From positions 146,357 to 176,356 of the forward strand of contig CAUYUJ010018887.1 of NCBI GenBank assembly GCA_963575745.1: a stretch of 30,000 nt of DNA. Reading direction: 5' to 3'. The translations under genes and the position numbers were made by a program. Each line of letters starts with the position of its first letter. The first letter of the stretch is position 1. Shown piece by piece: positions 14,955-23,502 of the stretch. The notes below the pieces were generated by a model, which saw only the letters and a program-made list of their open reading frames with translations, had not been told where the DNA came from and searched no databases. Origin of the DNA: Prorocentrum cordatum (taxonomy: Eukaryota > Sar > Dinophyceae > Prorocentrales > Prorocentraceae).

Positions 14955-15073
14955 CTGAGATCCTGGCGCGGCACTTTCTTCGAGCTGGGCGTTTTCCTTT
15001 TCGGGCCCCAGGACCCCACAGATCAAGATGGATGGGGTCGAAGGCTCCGGGCGTGATTTCGGTGATGATGTCG
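14955..15073 (-). repeat. diverged LTR relative, inverted
   Basis: Read on the minus strand this parallels the start of the LTR: AAATCACGCCCGGA, then CCATC, GATC, GGGCCCC, CGAAAA, GAAAACGCCC, CTCGA, and GCGCCAGGATCTCA. Many substitutions and small gaps separate it from the element's own LTRs, so it is an older, related insertion lying next to the young one in opposite orientation. Confidence 0.75.
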
Positions 15074-15227
15074 TCAATGCGCGGCCACTGAAGACCCGAC
15101 CGTGTCCCCGAGAGTGCTGCTGTTCGTCTCGGATCCATTTTTGTTGTCCCCGGCCGAAATCCACTAGAATATGCCAGTTGCAGAAAAACACATTAAAAAA
15201 TAAACAACACACACACACACATCGTCG

Positions 15228-15390
15228 GAGATCTGGGAAGCTGGAGGAGCCTTCCCAGACCTCCGACGTCTCGACCTCCTCAACACGGGGCCCCTGGAGG
15301 CCCCGACCCTTTCCCCTGGGCCGGTTTCTCCATCATGAGCAGTTCTTGAGCGATCCTGGGGCCTGACGAGGGCCTCCACAGTCTGACTGA
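15228..15390 (-). repeat. R1 dispersed repeat, minus copy
   Basis: Contains CCCAGACCTCCGACGTCTCG, GGGGCCCCTGGAGGCCCCGA, CCCTTTCCCCTGGGCCGGTT, CTCCATCATGAGCAGTTCTT and GAGCGATCCTGGGGCCTGAC, which are R1 landmarks in reverse order with moderate divergence. Confidence 0.7.
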
Positions 15391-15639
15391 AAGACTCCAT
15401 GCTGCTTTTTTTCACGTGGGAGTTGGAGGCTGGGCCGGACCCCGAGGCCTCGGCCCATTCCCAAGGGCGGGTCTTGCACGCGGCCGTCCTGGGAGCCTGT
15501 ATGGCAAGGGCCCGCAAAGGACCAGAACTCGAGAGGGTCTGCGGGAAGGCAGCTCCCTCGAGATCTGCAAGAAAATGACAGCATAGCGAAAAAAATATGA
15601 CCAGAGCCCTAGGCCCTGTTCTTCTGCTGACTTTTTCGA

Positions 15640-15745
15640 GCTTGATCGACACGTGATGGTCCGGGGGACCGAAAAACGGCGCGAGAAAGCCTGGTGCAAC
15701 GAACAAAGGCGACGTCCAGATCTCGAGGTTGGGGTCGCACCCAGA
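15640..15745 (+). repeat. diverged LTR relative, plus orientation
   Basis: CTTGATCGACACGTGATGGTCCGG, GACCGAAAAACGGCG, GACGTCCAGATCTC and GGTTGGGGTCGCACCC parallel, in order, the LTR segment starting at the GGATCGATATGTGAGGG landmark. It is a second old relative of the same LTR family. Confidence 0.6.
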
Positions 15746-15780
15746 CCCCCTCGCGTCGTGAAAAAAACCACGACGGAAGT

Positions 15781-15924
15781 TTTTGAAGGGGCCCTGGGAC
15801 ACAGAAAGAGATAGACACAAACAACAGGATTCCCAATAGTTTCCTACATTCTCTGGGCTTTTCTCTTCTCCCCCACTTCCCATATTTTCCCACACTTTCT
15901 GGGGAATCGACGATGAACTGTGTC
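15781..15924 (+). repeat. R2 repeat, copy 1
   Basis: Runs from GAAGGGGCCCTGGGACACA through ATAGACACAAACAAC, GGATTCCCAATAGTTTCC and the TTCCCATATTTTCCCACAC stretch to ATCGACGATGAACTGTGTC. The partner lies at 17071-17227 in the same orientation. This copy lacks the CA expansion of its partner. Confidence 0.85.
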
Positions 15925-16132
15925 TGTGTGCTTTTTCCCTCCCGAGTCTTCTGTTGGGGGGCCGCCGTCCGCCTTCTCTGGGGGGCACTCGCCGGGCCCA
16001 GGGACTGCCACCAAAACGACTCGGGAGGAGAAGCTGGTCCGCGGGGGGGGGAGGGGCCGACCCCCCCAGGAGAAGCTGGTCCAGGGGGAGGGGTCCAGGA
16101 GAAGCTGGTCCAGAAGGAGAAGCCGGTCCAGG

Positions 16133-16307
16133 AAAAAATCACGACGGGGAGTTGTTCGCCATGTTCGGCCTTCGGGGGGCCTTACCGGGCCTCGGGAGCG
16201 TCAAAAAACGACCCGGGGCGAAAAACCGATCCTGGGGAAGGGGTCCAGACCTCGGGGGGTCGAGGCTACAAGTTGTGAAAAAATCACGACGTCAGGGGCC
16301 TGGGCTT
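16133..16307 (+). repeat. R1 dispersed repeat, full-length plus copy
   Basis: The most complete single R1 unit: AAAAAATCACGACGGGGAGT, TTCGCCATGTTCGGCCTTCG, GGGCCTCGGGAGCGTCAAAA, GACCCGGGGCGAAAAACCGA, GGGGAAGGGGTCCAGACCTC, and GAAAAAATCACGACGTCAGG, ending GCCTGGG. The AAAAAATCACGACG motif occurs at both ends of the unit as a direct repeat. Confidence 0.85.
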
Positions 16308-16549
16308 CCAGGGGTCCACGCTGCGAAATAATCATGTCGGGGGCCTCGGGAGCTACGGGCGTGACCGGGGGGGAGGTGGAGGAAGGGGGGGAGGGGGCCG
16401 GTCACGTCGCGACTCACGCCAGTGCCGCCTGGCAACGCTTAAGAATGCGACGTGACTGGGACGGGCGGGCCAGTCAGGAGCGTGATAGACATGGGCTCTA
16501 GGCACCTTGCGCCAGGGGCGCTTCTGTCGGAGGATCGCGCCGCAGTGCC

Positions 16550-16689
16550 GATGCATCGTCGATGCATCGTCGATGCATCGCCGATACATCGGAGATGCAC
16601 CGGCGACGTCGGCGATGCATCGGCGACGTCGGAGTGGAGAAAATCGGGCTCCACATCGAGCCGCATCGCCGATGCATCGGCGATGCGGC
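16550..16689. repeat. GATGCATC palindromic minisatellite
   Basis: Units of about 12 bp, GATGCATCGTC or GATGCATCGGC, some decayed (GATACATCGGA, GATGCACCGGC), plus GACGTCGGC variants. The core GATGCATC is itself palindromic, and the end of the array (GCATCGCCGATGCATCGGCGATGC) is a longer palindrome. The array can fold back in many registers. Confidence 0.85.
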
Positions 16690-17070
16690 GCGATCCTCTG
16701 GCCCCCTCTACTGCGACAGCATCCGGGAAGCCTGGATCTGGAAGTCCCGACCATTTCCCTGGGACTGGCTTTTCATCCTGAGTAGTTTTCTGATGGCCCC
16801 GAAGCCTGGTAAATGCGAGACGGGGATTTGTCCATATCCGACGCCTGGCAACCGACGTCCTGGTGCCTCAGCTGGCGGTGGATATGGATATATGTTGGCC
16901 CCTGGGGGCCCGAATATGTCCCTATGGTCCACATCCACCGCCTGCCCGGGCCCCCGAAAATTGATCCTCCAGGCGGTGGTCACATACAAAATTCCCGCCC
17001 CGGAGTGAGGGCCCCCAGGGGGCGCAAGAGGCCCAATACCTCCCGCCCCGATGTCTGTCACGACGCGATC
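16690..17070. other. no supported gene
   Basis: Contains TATGGATATATG and a run GGCCCCTGGGGGCCC, with R1-like words (CATCCTGAGTAGTTTTCTGA near 16775) but no full repeat unit. I see no coding frame with recognisable content. Confidence 0.4.
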
Positions 17071-17227
17071 CTTGAAGGGGCCCTGGGACACATACACACA
17101 CACACACACATAAATAGACACGACCAACCGGATTCCCCATATTTTCCCATATTGTCTGGGTTTTCGTCTTCATCCCCGCTTCCCCTATTTCCCCATCTTT
17201 CCCTGGGGGTCGACGATCAATCGTGTC
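17071..17227 (+). repeat. R2 repeat, copy 2
   Basis: Parallels 15781-15924 from GAAGGGGCCCTGGGACACA to the GTCGACGATCAATCGTGTC end. It has an added ACACACACACACAC run at 17093-17110 where copy 1 has GAAAGAG, a small microsatellite gain inside a repeat copy. Confidence 0.85.
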
Positions 17228-17392
17228 CTGGCGGGCTGCCCCCGGACCAGGGGCACCTCCTGGTGGACGCCCGGATGCAGGGGGGCCCCAGGAGCACCGC
17301 CGCCAGCGAGCCAGGCAGGGCGAGGCGCATGGCGGCCGGCGGCGCGGCCGCGCGCGCCCGCGTGCCACACCCAGACCCCCAACTTGCGCTGC

Positions 17393-17749
17393 GAAAAAAT
17401 TACGACGGGGAGTTGTTCGCCATGTTCGGCCTCTGGGGGGCCTGAACTGAGCCTCGGGAGCGTCGGAGAACGACTCGGGACGAAAAACCGGTCCCGAGGC
17501 CGGGTGAGGCCCCCCGGAGGCCGAACATGGCGAAAAACTTGCCGTCGGTATCATGCCCATTCCCAGACCACCTTCGCGTGGTGGAAACAATCACGACGGG
17601 AAGCTTTTCGCTCTTTTCGGCCTCTGGGGGGCCTTGCTGGGCCTCGGGAGCGTCAAAAAACAACTCGGGACGAAAAACTGGTCCCGGGGAAGGGGTCCAG
17701 ACCTTTGGGGCTCGACGTTGCGAAAAAATCACGACCTCGGGGGTCTGGG
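17393..17749 (+). repeat. R1 repeats, plus, including the inverted partner of 2256-2511
   Basis: 17393-17493 is the left part of one R1 unit (AAAAAATTACGACGGGGAGT, TTCGCCATGTTCGGCCTCTG, CGACTCGGGACGAAAAACCG). 17494-17520 reads back over R1 in reverse (GAGGCCGGGTGAGGCC, GGAGGCCGAACATGGCGAAA). From about 17576 a second, full R1 unit follows to GGGGTCTGGG. The 17494-17749 part matches 2256-2511 in inverted orientation over 256 bp. A rearranged head-to-head R1 pair is thus present at both ends of the window half. Confidence 0.85.
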
Positions 17750-17800
17750 ACACACAAACACACACCCTGGCCGCTTGCAGTGAGAGCCCCAGCGGCCTCG

Positions 17801-18230
17801 AGGAGGAGGAGGAGGAGGAGGAGGAGGAGGAGGAGGGAGGAGGAGGAGGAGGAGGAGGAGGAGGAGGAGGAGGAGGAGCGCTCCAGCCAGCACCTCGTGC
17901 AGCAGGCGCAGAAGGTCTGTTCGAGGCTTCGTACACAACGCTGACTGGCGAAGAGCGAAGCCCTGCGCACTCACCCGGATCGGAGGCTCCAAGCGGGCCA
18001 GATTCGCAGCGCACAGGGCAAGAGGAGGATGATGACGAGGAGGAGGAGGAGGAGGAGGAGGAGAAACAAACGAAGAGCAGGACGAGGAGGAGACAAAGGA
18101 AAAGGAGGAGGAGGCGGCGGAGGAAGAGGAGGAGGAGGAGGGCAAGAGGAGGAAGAAGAGGAGGAGGAAGAGGAGGAGGAAACGAACGAAGAGGAGGACG
18201 AGGAGGAGACAAAGGAAGAGGAGGCACAGC
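17801..18230. repeat. (GGA)n and GA-rich purine tract
   Basis: Two GGA/GAG blocks (about 17801-17878 and 18018-18230) separated by 140 bp of ordinary sequence. Nearly all purine on the plus strand. Frames through it give poly-Glu, poly-Gly, poly-Arg or, on the minus strand, poly-Ser/Leu/Pro and are not credible genes. Confidence 0.9.
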
Positions 18231-18529
18231 GTCGGACAGCATGTGACTCTCGATCGCTTTGCCGCCGTTCCCGCCTCTCCTCGCACGAGAGGCAGCTCGG
18301 CTGCACGGAGCGCCCAGGAGGAGATCATGAGGGCTTCGGATGGGTCGAAGCATCGAAACTCTTGGCCGCGGCGACTACGCTCGCAGTGGAGCAGTCGATG
18401 GACATGAAACTGTGTGACGAGACACTTCAAGTGCGAGGGCTCCGAGGCTCGCCAGTCCAAGTCTGCTCATGGGATCGCGCTCGAACGGGACGACGTGGAA
18501 AACGTGCGCGAGCGCGAAAGAAGAAGGGA
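18231..18529. other. unique sequence, no supported gene
   Basis: Mixed-composition DNA between two purine tracts. A plus frame from ATG 18399 starts MDMKLCDETLQVRGLRGS but soon becomes Arg/Lys/Glu-rich through the purine tract. Nothing is recognised. Confidence 0.35.
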
Positions 18530-18598
18530 AGGGAGGACAGGAGAGGAGAGAGCAGAGGAGAGGAGAGGAGAGGAGAGGAGAGGAGAGAAGAGGACGCG
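18530..18598. repeat. (AGGAG)n purine tract
   Basis: AGGAGAGGAGAGG-type pentamers. It precedes the first unit of the tandem duplication; a GA-rich tract (19185-19230) precedes the second unit likewise. Confidence 0.9.
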
Positions 18599-18640
18599 GG
18601 GGTGCTGTCTCGTCAACAAGGTGACTCTTCAAAACGACGA

Positions 18641-18745
18641 CCTCTCCCGCACGCCGCACGTGCCGTGCCGAGGCTCCCCCGGCCCCCCCCGTGGAACGTC
18701 GGGCCGGCCGCCGGGCGACGGGGCGACGGCGCGGGCGCGGACGGG
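18641..18745 (+). repeat. tandem duplication, module A, copy 1
   Basis: From CCTCTCCCGC through GCCGAGGC, GGCCGGCCGCC to GCGCGGACGGG. Parallels 19241-19339 with moderate divergence. Confidence 0.6.
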
Positions 18746-19084
18746 TGCCGGGCCCTCTCGCCTGCTCTGCAGGCAGCTGCGGTTCCACCTCTCGCTGCAG
18801 CCCGCCGTCCTCTTGCTCCTCCCGCCTCGCCCCGTTCTCTCCGTGACACTTGTCCCGAGACGGTGCAGTGACAGACCGTGCGGTGACCTCGAAAGCTCCC
18901 AAGACCTCACCGCGCGGTCCGTCAGCGCACGGCTCTGGGACCTCGGATGCCCCAGTCGCCCGAGACGTCCTGGGAAAACGACCCGAGTCCCAAAGCCGTG
19001 CGGCGACCCCGAGTCCCCACCGACTCACCACACGGTGTGGTCACCACCCCGTTTGGGGGCCCCCGAGACATGCAAGAACACTCG

Positions 19085-19157
19085 CGGCTACTAGAGCCGA
19101 AAGAGTATGACGTCGCCTCAGACTTTGTGCTGCAGTTCGTTGGCACGCTGGCCCAAC
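19085..19157 (+). repeat. tandem duplication, module B, copy 1
   Basis: Parallels 19638-19711: GAGCCGAAAGAGTATGACGT, GACTTTGTGCTG, GTTGGCACGCTGGCCCAACG. The plus frame reads LLEPKEYDVASDFVLQFVGT; the second copy reads LIEPNEYDVDSDFVLCVVCT. It could be a duplicated exon, but changes fall on all codon positions. Confidence 0.7.
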
Positions 19158-19240
19158 GACGACGCCTGCCTAAGACTACTGCAGGGGGGGGCGAGCGAGA
19201 GAAAGAGCAAGAGAGAGAGAGAGAGAATATGACAAAACTA

Positions 19241-19339
19241 CCTCTCCTGCCTGTCTCACGCGCCTTGCCGAAGCCCCTGGCCTCCGCGCTTGGATGTCAG
19301 GCCGGCCGCCAGGCGGAGGCCTCGGCAAGCGCGGACGGG
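19241..19339 (+). repeat. tandem duplication, module A, copy 2
   Basis: CCTCTCCTGC, TTGCCGAAGC, GGCCGGCCGCC, GCGCGGACGGG. About 600 bp from copy 1 and, like it, preceded by a GA-rich tract. Confidence 0.6.
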
Positions 19340-19637
19340 CGGAACCGCTCGCCGCGCCTTGGCGGCGTCGGGCGCAAGCATTACCATCGGCGACTTCATG
19401 TTGTAGGCACATGCAACACACCCGCGACGAGGAGTTACCCGCGGCAATGGGAGCCATCACCTGCATGTAGATACACTTCCACCGCCCGGGCCCGTCCTAC
19501 CACCCCTAGTAATAACTGGAAACAACCATGCATTTGACTAGCCGGTTTCGCTTTGCCGCTATTTCCTTGGTTCCAGCGCCGTGCGGCGGTGGGAGCCCCA
19601 CCACCACCCGTCATCATCATGGTTTGGGAAGCATACG

Positions 19638-19711
19638 TGGCTGATTGAGCCGAACGAGTATGACGTCGACTCTGACTTTGTGCTGTGTGTCGTTTGCACG
19701 CTGTCCCAATG
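19638..19711 (+). repeat. tandem duplication, module B, copy 2
   Basis: About 553 bp from copy 1, sharing GAGCCGAACGAGTATGACGT and GACTTTGTGCTG. It lies just beyond the 3' end (19736) of the minus-strand membrane-protein frame. Confidence 0.7.
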
Positions 19712-19735
19712 CCCATGGAAGGGTATGTCATTCTA

Positions 19736-21163
19736 TCAGCGCAGCCGTGCCCGCCTCTGCACCGCCACGTCAGCTGATGGCGGCGTCAAGCTGCCCAGGT
19801 CAGCAAAACCTACGTCATGGTCCATGACTATGCTGAAAGTCTCCCAGGCCTGCTCACCGCAATGGCCGTCCCAGCCAATCGTGTGGTCGTGCAGGTCTGC
19901 GTGGTCTGTGAGCGCTCGCTTTATCTTATGCTTGTCGCTGCTGCTGTTGAGCGCATCCTTGACGTCTGATCGATTGCCCGTCTGCGTGATATGATGCTTG
20001 GACAGCCCGTACTGACATGCCACACATGCAATGAAGATCATCGCAAGCGGCGTGATCGCAGAACCAATGGCCGACGGAATGACGACAAAGTCCTGGACGA
20101 GGCTGATGCCAGCGCTGAACATCAAGTCGCCCTGATCTGCCGCAGCCACATTCGCGAAAAACAAATAGATATAGTTAATGGCGAGCTGGCAGTAGGCGGT
20201 GCCAAATACCCAGACCACCAAGTCTTGTTGCCGCCACCTGCAGAGCTGCCTGTGCCCATGGGGACTGCCCTCGTACACAGTGCGAACAAATTCCCTCGAG
20301 TGCATAGAATTCAACAGGGTTATGGGCACCCCGGCGACCACCGAGCTCACCAACGCTATGGCCAACAATCACCCAAGGTGCATCAGCAGACATGTGCCCA
20401 AGCCCTCGGCCTCGTCACATTCCACCTCGCAATCCTTGGACGCCTTCTTGCTGAAGGCTCCGCCAGTCGCAGAGCAGAACACACGGCCATCATCAAGGTC
20501 CCCAACATATCGGTACACAGAAGCAGAGCCCGCACAGAATGGGATACCGATGAACACAGACCCCAGCGGTCCATAAAGATCAACGACGCTACAGTGGACC
20601 TGGCGATGTAGCAAAAGCTCGCGTGTTGGGAAACGTGATTCCTCTCATGCTGGATCAAGGCGTCCCTCAATTCTGACCAGCGTCCGTGACGCTGCACGGC
20701 CTTCTGGGAGAAGAGCCTGGCGGACGAGGTCTAGTCCGCCACCCGGACTGTTCGTGTCGGCCACCTCATCATCATCATCGTGAAAGCCAGTGTCGCGCCC
20801 ATCGCTCCCGGTGCTCGCCGCACCGTCCTGCTTCGGCGCCATCACGCCGTCAATGCCCTCGCCAGGCAGGAGCTCCACGTCGCCAGGCAGGATCAGGCAC
20901 GCGGCCGACGCGCTCCTGCGGGCGCTCCGCGAGACGAGCGCGATGGCCGCGGCGTGTAGGAAACCACCCTCGTAGCCGCACACCAGCACCTGTGCCAGCA
21001 CGCCCCGGACATATCCCCGAGGCAGTCTGACAGGCTGCTTCGATGAGAAGACAGGAGGAGGAGGAGGAGGAGGAGGAGGAGGAGGAGGAGGAGGAGGAGG
21101 AGGAGGAGAGGGACGAGGGGGAGGAGGGAAAGGAGGAGAAGAAACCTGTACGTACACATCCAT
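19736..21163 (-). pseudogene. membrane-protein-like frame with two in-frame TGA codons
   Basis: One minus-strand frame runs from ATG 21163 (MDVYVQVSS) to TGA 19736-19738, interrupted only by TGA at 20645-20647 and 20369-20371. The N-terminal part has a poly-Pro run encoded by the GGA array at 21058-21112, then FSSKQPVRLPRGYVRGVL and an acidic stretch. After the first TGA: SVVDLYGPLGSVFIGIPFCA. After the second come three hydrophobic segments (LLAIALVSSVVAGVPITLL; AINYIYLFFANVAA; DFVVIPSAIGSAITPLAMIF) and a hydrophilic C-terminus. The segments look like a multi-pass membrane protein. The layout loosely recalls polycystin-type channels, but I cannot assign it. Likely a decayed gene or retrocopy (CGA and TGG each become TGA by one transition). 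TGA recoding or introns containing the stops are alternatives. The gene may extend further upstream, where the frame stays open to 21403. Confidence 0.5.
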
Positions 21164-21232
21164 AATTACCCTGAGCTCGGCAGCGCTGTCTGCGCCACGC
21201 CCCCCCCTGGCTTGGCTCGGCCGGGAGGGCAT

Positions 21233-21728
21233 AGAATGCACAGCTCCTGGGTCCAGAGGAGGGCCTGGCCAGGGGGGCCGTCCTGGGGGCCTCCTGGGAC
21301 AGCCGCCGACCCGTCTGCACGGCCTGGCAGGGACTTCCACGGGCCCGAAGTCTGGCGGGACCGTCTGAGGGGGCGTCCAGGAGCCCTGGACGCTGGGCTG
21401 CAACCCCCGGGGTCAGTAAAAGTGTACGTAGCCCCCCGCAGCTGCGGATAAGAGCGAGGGGGCGGCGGGGGCGGCGGCAGTCTGCGAGGCTCCGGGGAAG
21501 CCCGCCAACAGGCGCGCAATTTTTTTCAAATGATACAAAGAGCTCGTCGCAGGCGCCGACCCTTCCGTTAAAACAATGCCGATGGGTCGCGGGTGGGGCG
21601 CGGGTCGCGGGTGGGAAGCGGGTGGGGAGCGGGCCGGGTCGCGGGTGGGTCGCGGATGGGTCGTGGGCCGGATCGCGGGAGGGACGACGACAACAAACAA
21701 CAGACAACAAACAACAACCAACAGACAG
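21233..21728. other. no supported gene; GGGTCGCGGGT repeats
   Basis: The minus frame of the membrane-protein pseudogene stays open to 21403 but is Pro/Arg/Gly-rich and unconvincing there. At 21580-21680 a degenerate repeat GGGTCGCGGGTGGG/AGCGGG recurs about eight times. No other feature seen. Confidence 0.45.
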
Positions 21729-21729
21729 C

Positions 21730-21794
<65 letters not shown>

Positions 21795-21795
21795 G
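21729..21795. repeat. (CAA)n microsatellite
   Basis: About 22 ACA/CAA triplets, preceded by related impure sequence from 21690. Confidence 0.97.
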
Positions 21796-22064
21796 GACAG
21801 GGACATTCCCTGGGCCCCGGCGCTCGGGCTCCTCCAGCGCTCTCCTCCTTTGGGGGGCAGGGACCCTTCACAGGCCCCGGAGCGTCCGGGGACCCCCCCC
21901 CCGGAACAACACAACAACGGTCTGGGTTAAACAAGTGGCACGTGCGCCATGGCTCTTGCACAAAAAAGAAGGGGGAGGAGGAGGATGTGGAGGAGGAGGG
22001 GGGGGGAGAGGATGCCAGACATCGCAGAAGGAGTGCGTGCCTCAATCCCGGATCGGACCGACCA

Positions 22065-22265
22065 ACCTCCTCCTCCGCTTCCTCCTCTTCCTACTCCTCA
22101 TATCTCCGCCTCTCTCGTCTTCCCTCTTCCCTCCTCCTCCTCCTCGTCGTCGTCCCCCTCCTCCTTCTCCTCCTCCCCCTCCTCCTCCTACTCCTCTTCA
22201 TCATCCTCCACCTCCTCCTCCTCCTCCTCCTCCTCCTCCTCCTCTTCCCTCCTCCTCATCATTAT
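22065..22265. repeat. (CTC)n pyrimidine tract
   Basis: CTC/CCT triplets with interruptions. It is the left outer arm of a mirrored microsatellite arrangement with the GAG block at 23225-23255. Confidence 0.95.
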
Positions 22266-22299
22266 CCTCCCCGTCCTCCTCATCATGATCACGATCACA

Positions 22300-22433
<134 letters not shown>

Positions 22434-22584
22434 GTTATCTCCATAATCCTCATGACTACAACGCATCGCCGAATTGTCGGCGCCAGCGAGGAGCGGGGGG
22501 GGGAGGGCGGGCGGGCACCGCGCCGGTGCCGCGCCGAAATCCGAAGAGAATTCTGGGTACAGCCCTGAGATGTAGAGGGTCTGT

Positions 22585-22695
22585 GCACTTGCTGATGCAA
22601 GCACGAATGTAATTTCGTAATGTCCCGGATCCCCAGCTTCTTGTTGCTGCTGCAACCAGAATTGCAATTTCGTAATGACCCGGATCCCCGATGTC
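22585..22695. repeat. 55-bp direct repeat, two copies
   Basis: AATTTCGTAATGNCCCGGAT plus CCCC occurs at 22611-22634 and 22666-22689, a 55-bp offset, each preceded by a GCAA-NCANAAT-like segment. Confidence 0.85.
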
Positions 22696-22734
22696 CTAAG
22701 CGTTTTGTGGCGCTCGTGTGTTACTTCGCGAGGG

Positions 22735-23100
22735 CGGAAAGAAATGGGCGGGGCGGAAGGAAACCATACGGAGAAGGCCCCGCTGAGGCCGCGGGGAACA
22801 CTGGGGGGAAGGGGCGAAAGGGGCGCACCGGGGCAGGAAAGACATTGGCCGGGCACTGGGGCCGCGGGGCACTGGACGGGCGCTGGAACCGAGGGGGCGC
22901 TGAGACGGTGTCCGGGAAGGGGCGGAGCAGGGAGGGGCTGCGGCGCCGAAATAAAAGTGGGCGGGGCGGAGGGGCGAGCGCTGGAGCCGTGGGGTGCGCT
23001 GAGACGTGTGGGGGAGGGGGCGGAGGATGGGGGGGGGTGGTCGGGGCGGAGGGGGCACTGTGCGGGCGCTGGAGCCGCGGGAGGGCGCTGAGACGGAGGG
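22735..23100. repeat. G-rich degenerate tandem repeats
   Basis: The word GGGCGCTGGARCCG with GCGCTGAGACG downstream recurs near 22876, 22977 and 23066. GCCGAAATAAA recurs at 22946 and 23298. Unit length is roughly 90-100 bp. No credible coding frame. Confidence 0.7.
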
Positions 23101-23103
23101 GCG

Positions 23104-23122
23104 CATGATGATGATGATGTGG

Positions 23123-23154
<32 letters not shown>

Positions 23155-23280
23155 GATGATGGTGATTATGATGGTGATGATTGTGAGGATGATTGTGATG
23201 ATGATGATGATGATGATGATGATGAGGAGGAGGAGGAGGAGGAGGAGGAGGAGGATGACGATGATGATGATGATGATGAA
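23104..23280. repeat. (GAT)n and (GAG)n microsatellites
   Basis: GAT triplets with GTG and ATT interruptions, a GAG block at about 23224-23254, then GAT again. Complementary in order to the CTC and CAT arrays at 22065-22433. Confidence 0.96.
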
Positions 23281-23342
23281 GGAGGGGGGGGTGCGGTGCC
23301 GAAATAAAGTGGTCGGAGCTCTAGACACCCTGTGCAAGAGAA

Positions 23343-23356
23343 TTTTTTTTTTTTGT

Positions 23357-23437
<81 letters not shown>
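23343..23437. repeat. T-run joined to a 74-bp A-run
   Basis: Twelve T, one G, eight T, then 74 A without interruption. It is either a retroposed poly(A) tail that acquired a T tract or a slipped homopolymer. No LINE or SINE body is recognised before it. Confidence 0.97.
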
Positions 23438-23438
<1 letters not shown>

Positions 23439-23502
23439 ACTCCACCTCCATCAGAGGTGGATCCATCCTTCATGCCATGTTGCAATGTCTGCACCAGCGA
23501 AG

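Noticed and set aside
17527-18460. Poly-Glu, poly-Ser and poly-Leu frames over the purine tract
   Set aside because: Simple translation of GGA repeats joined to R1 sequence.
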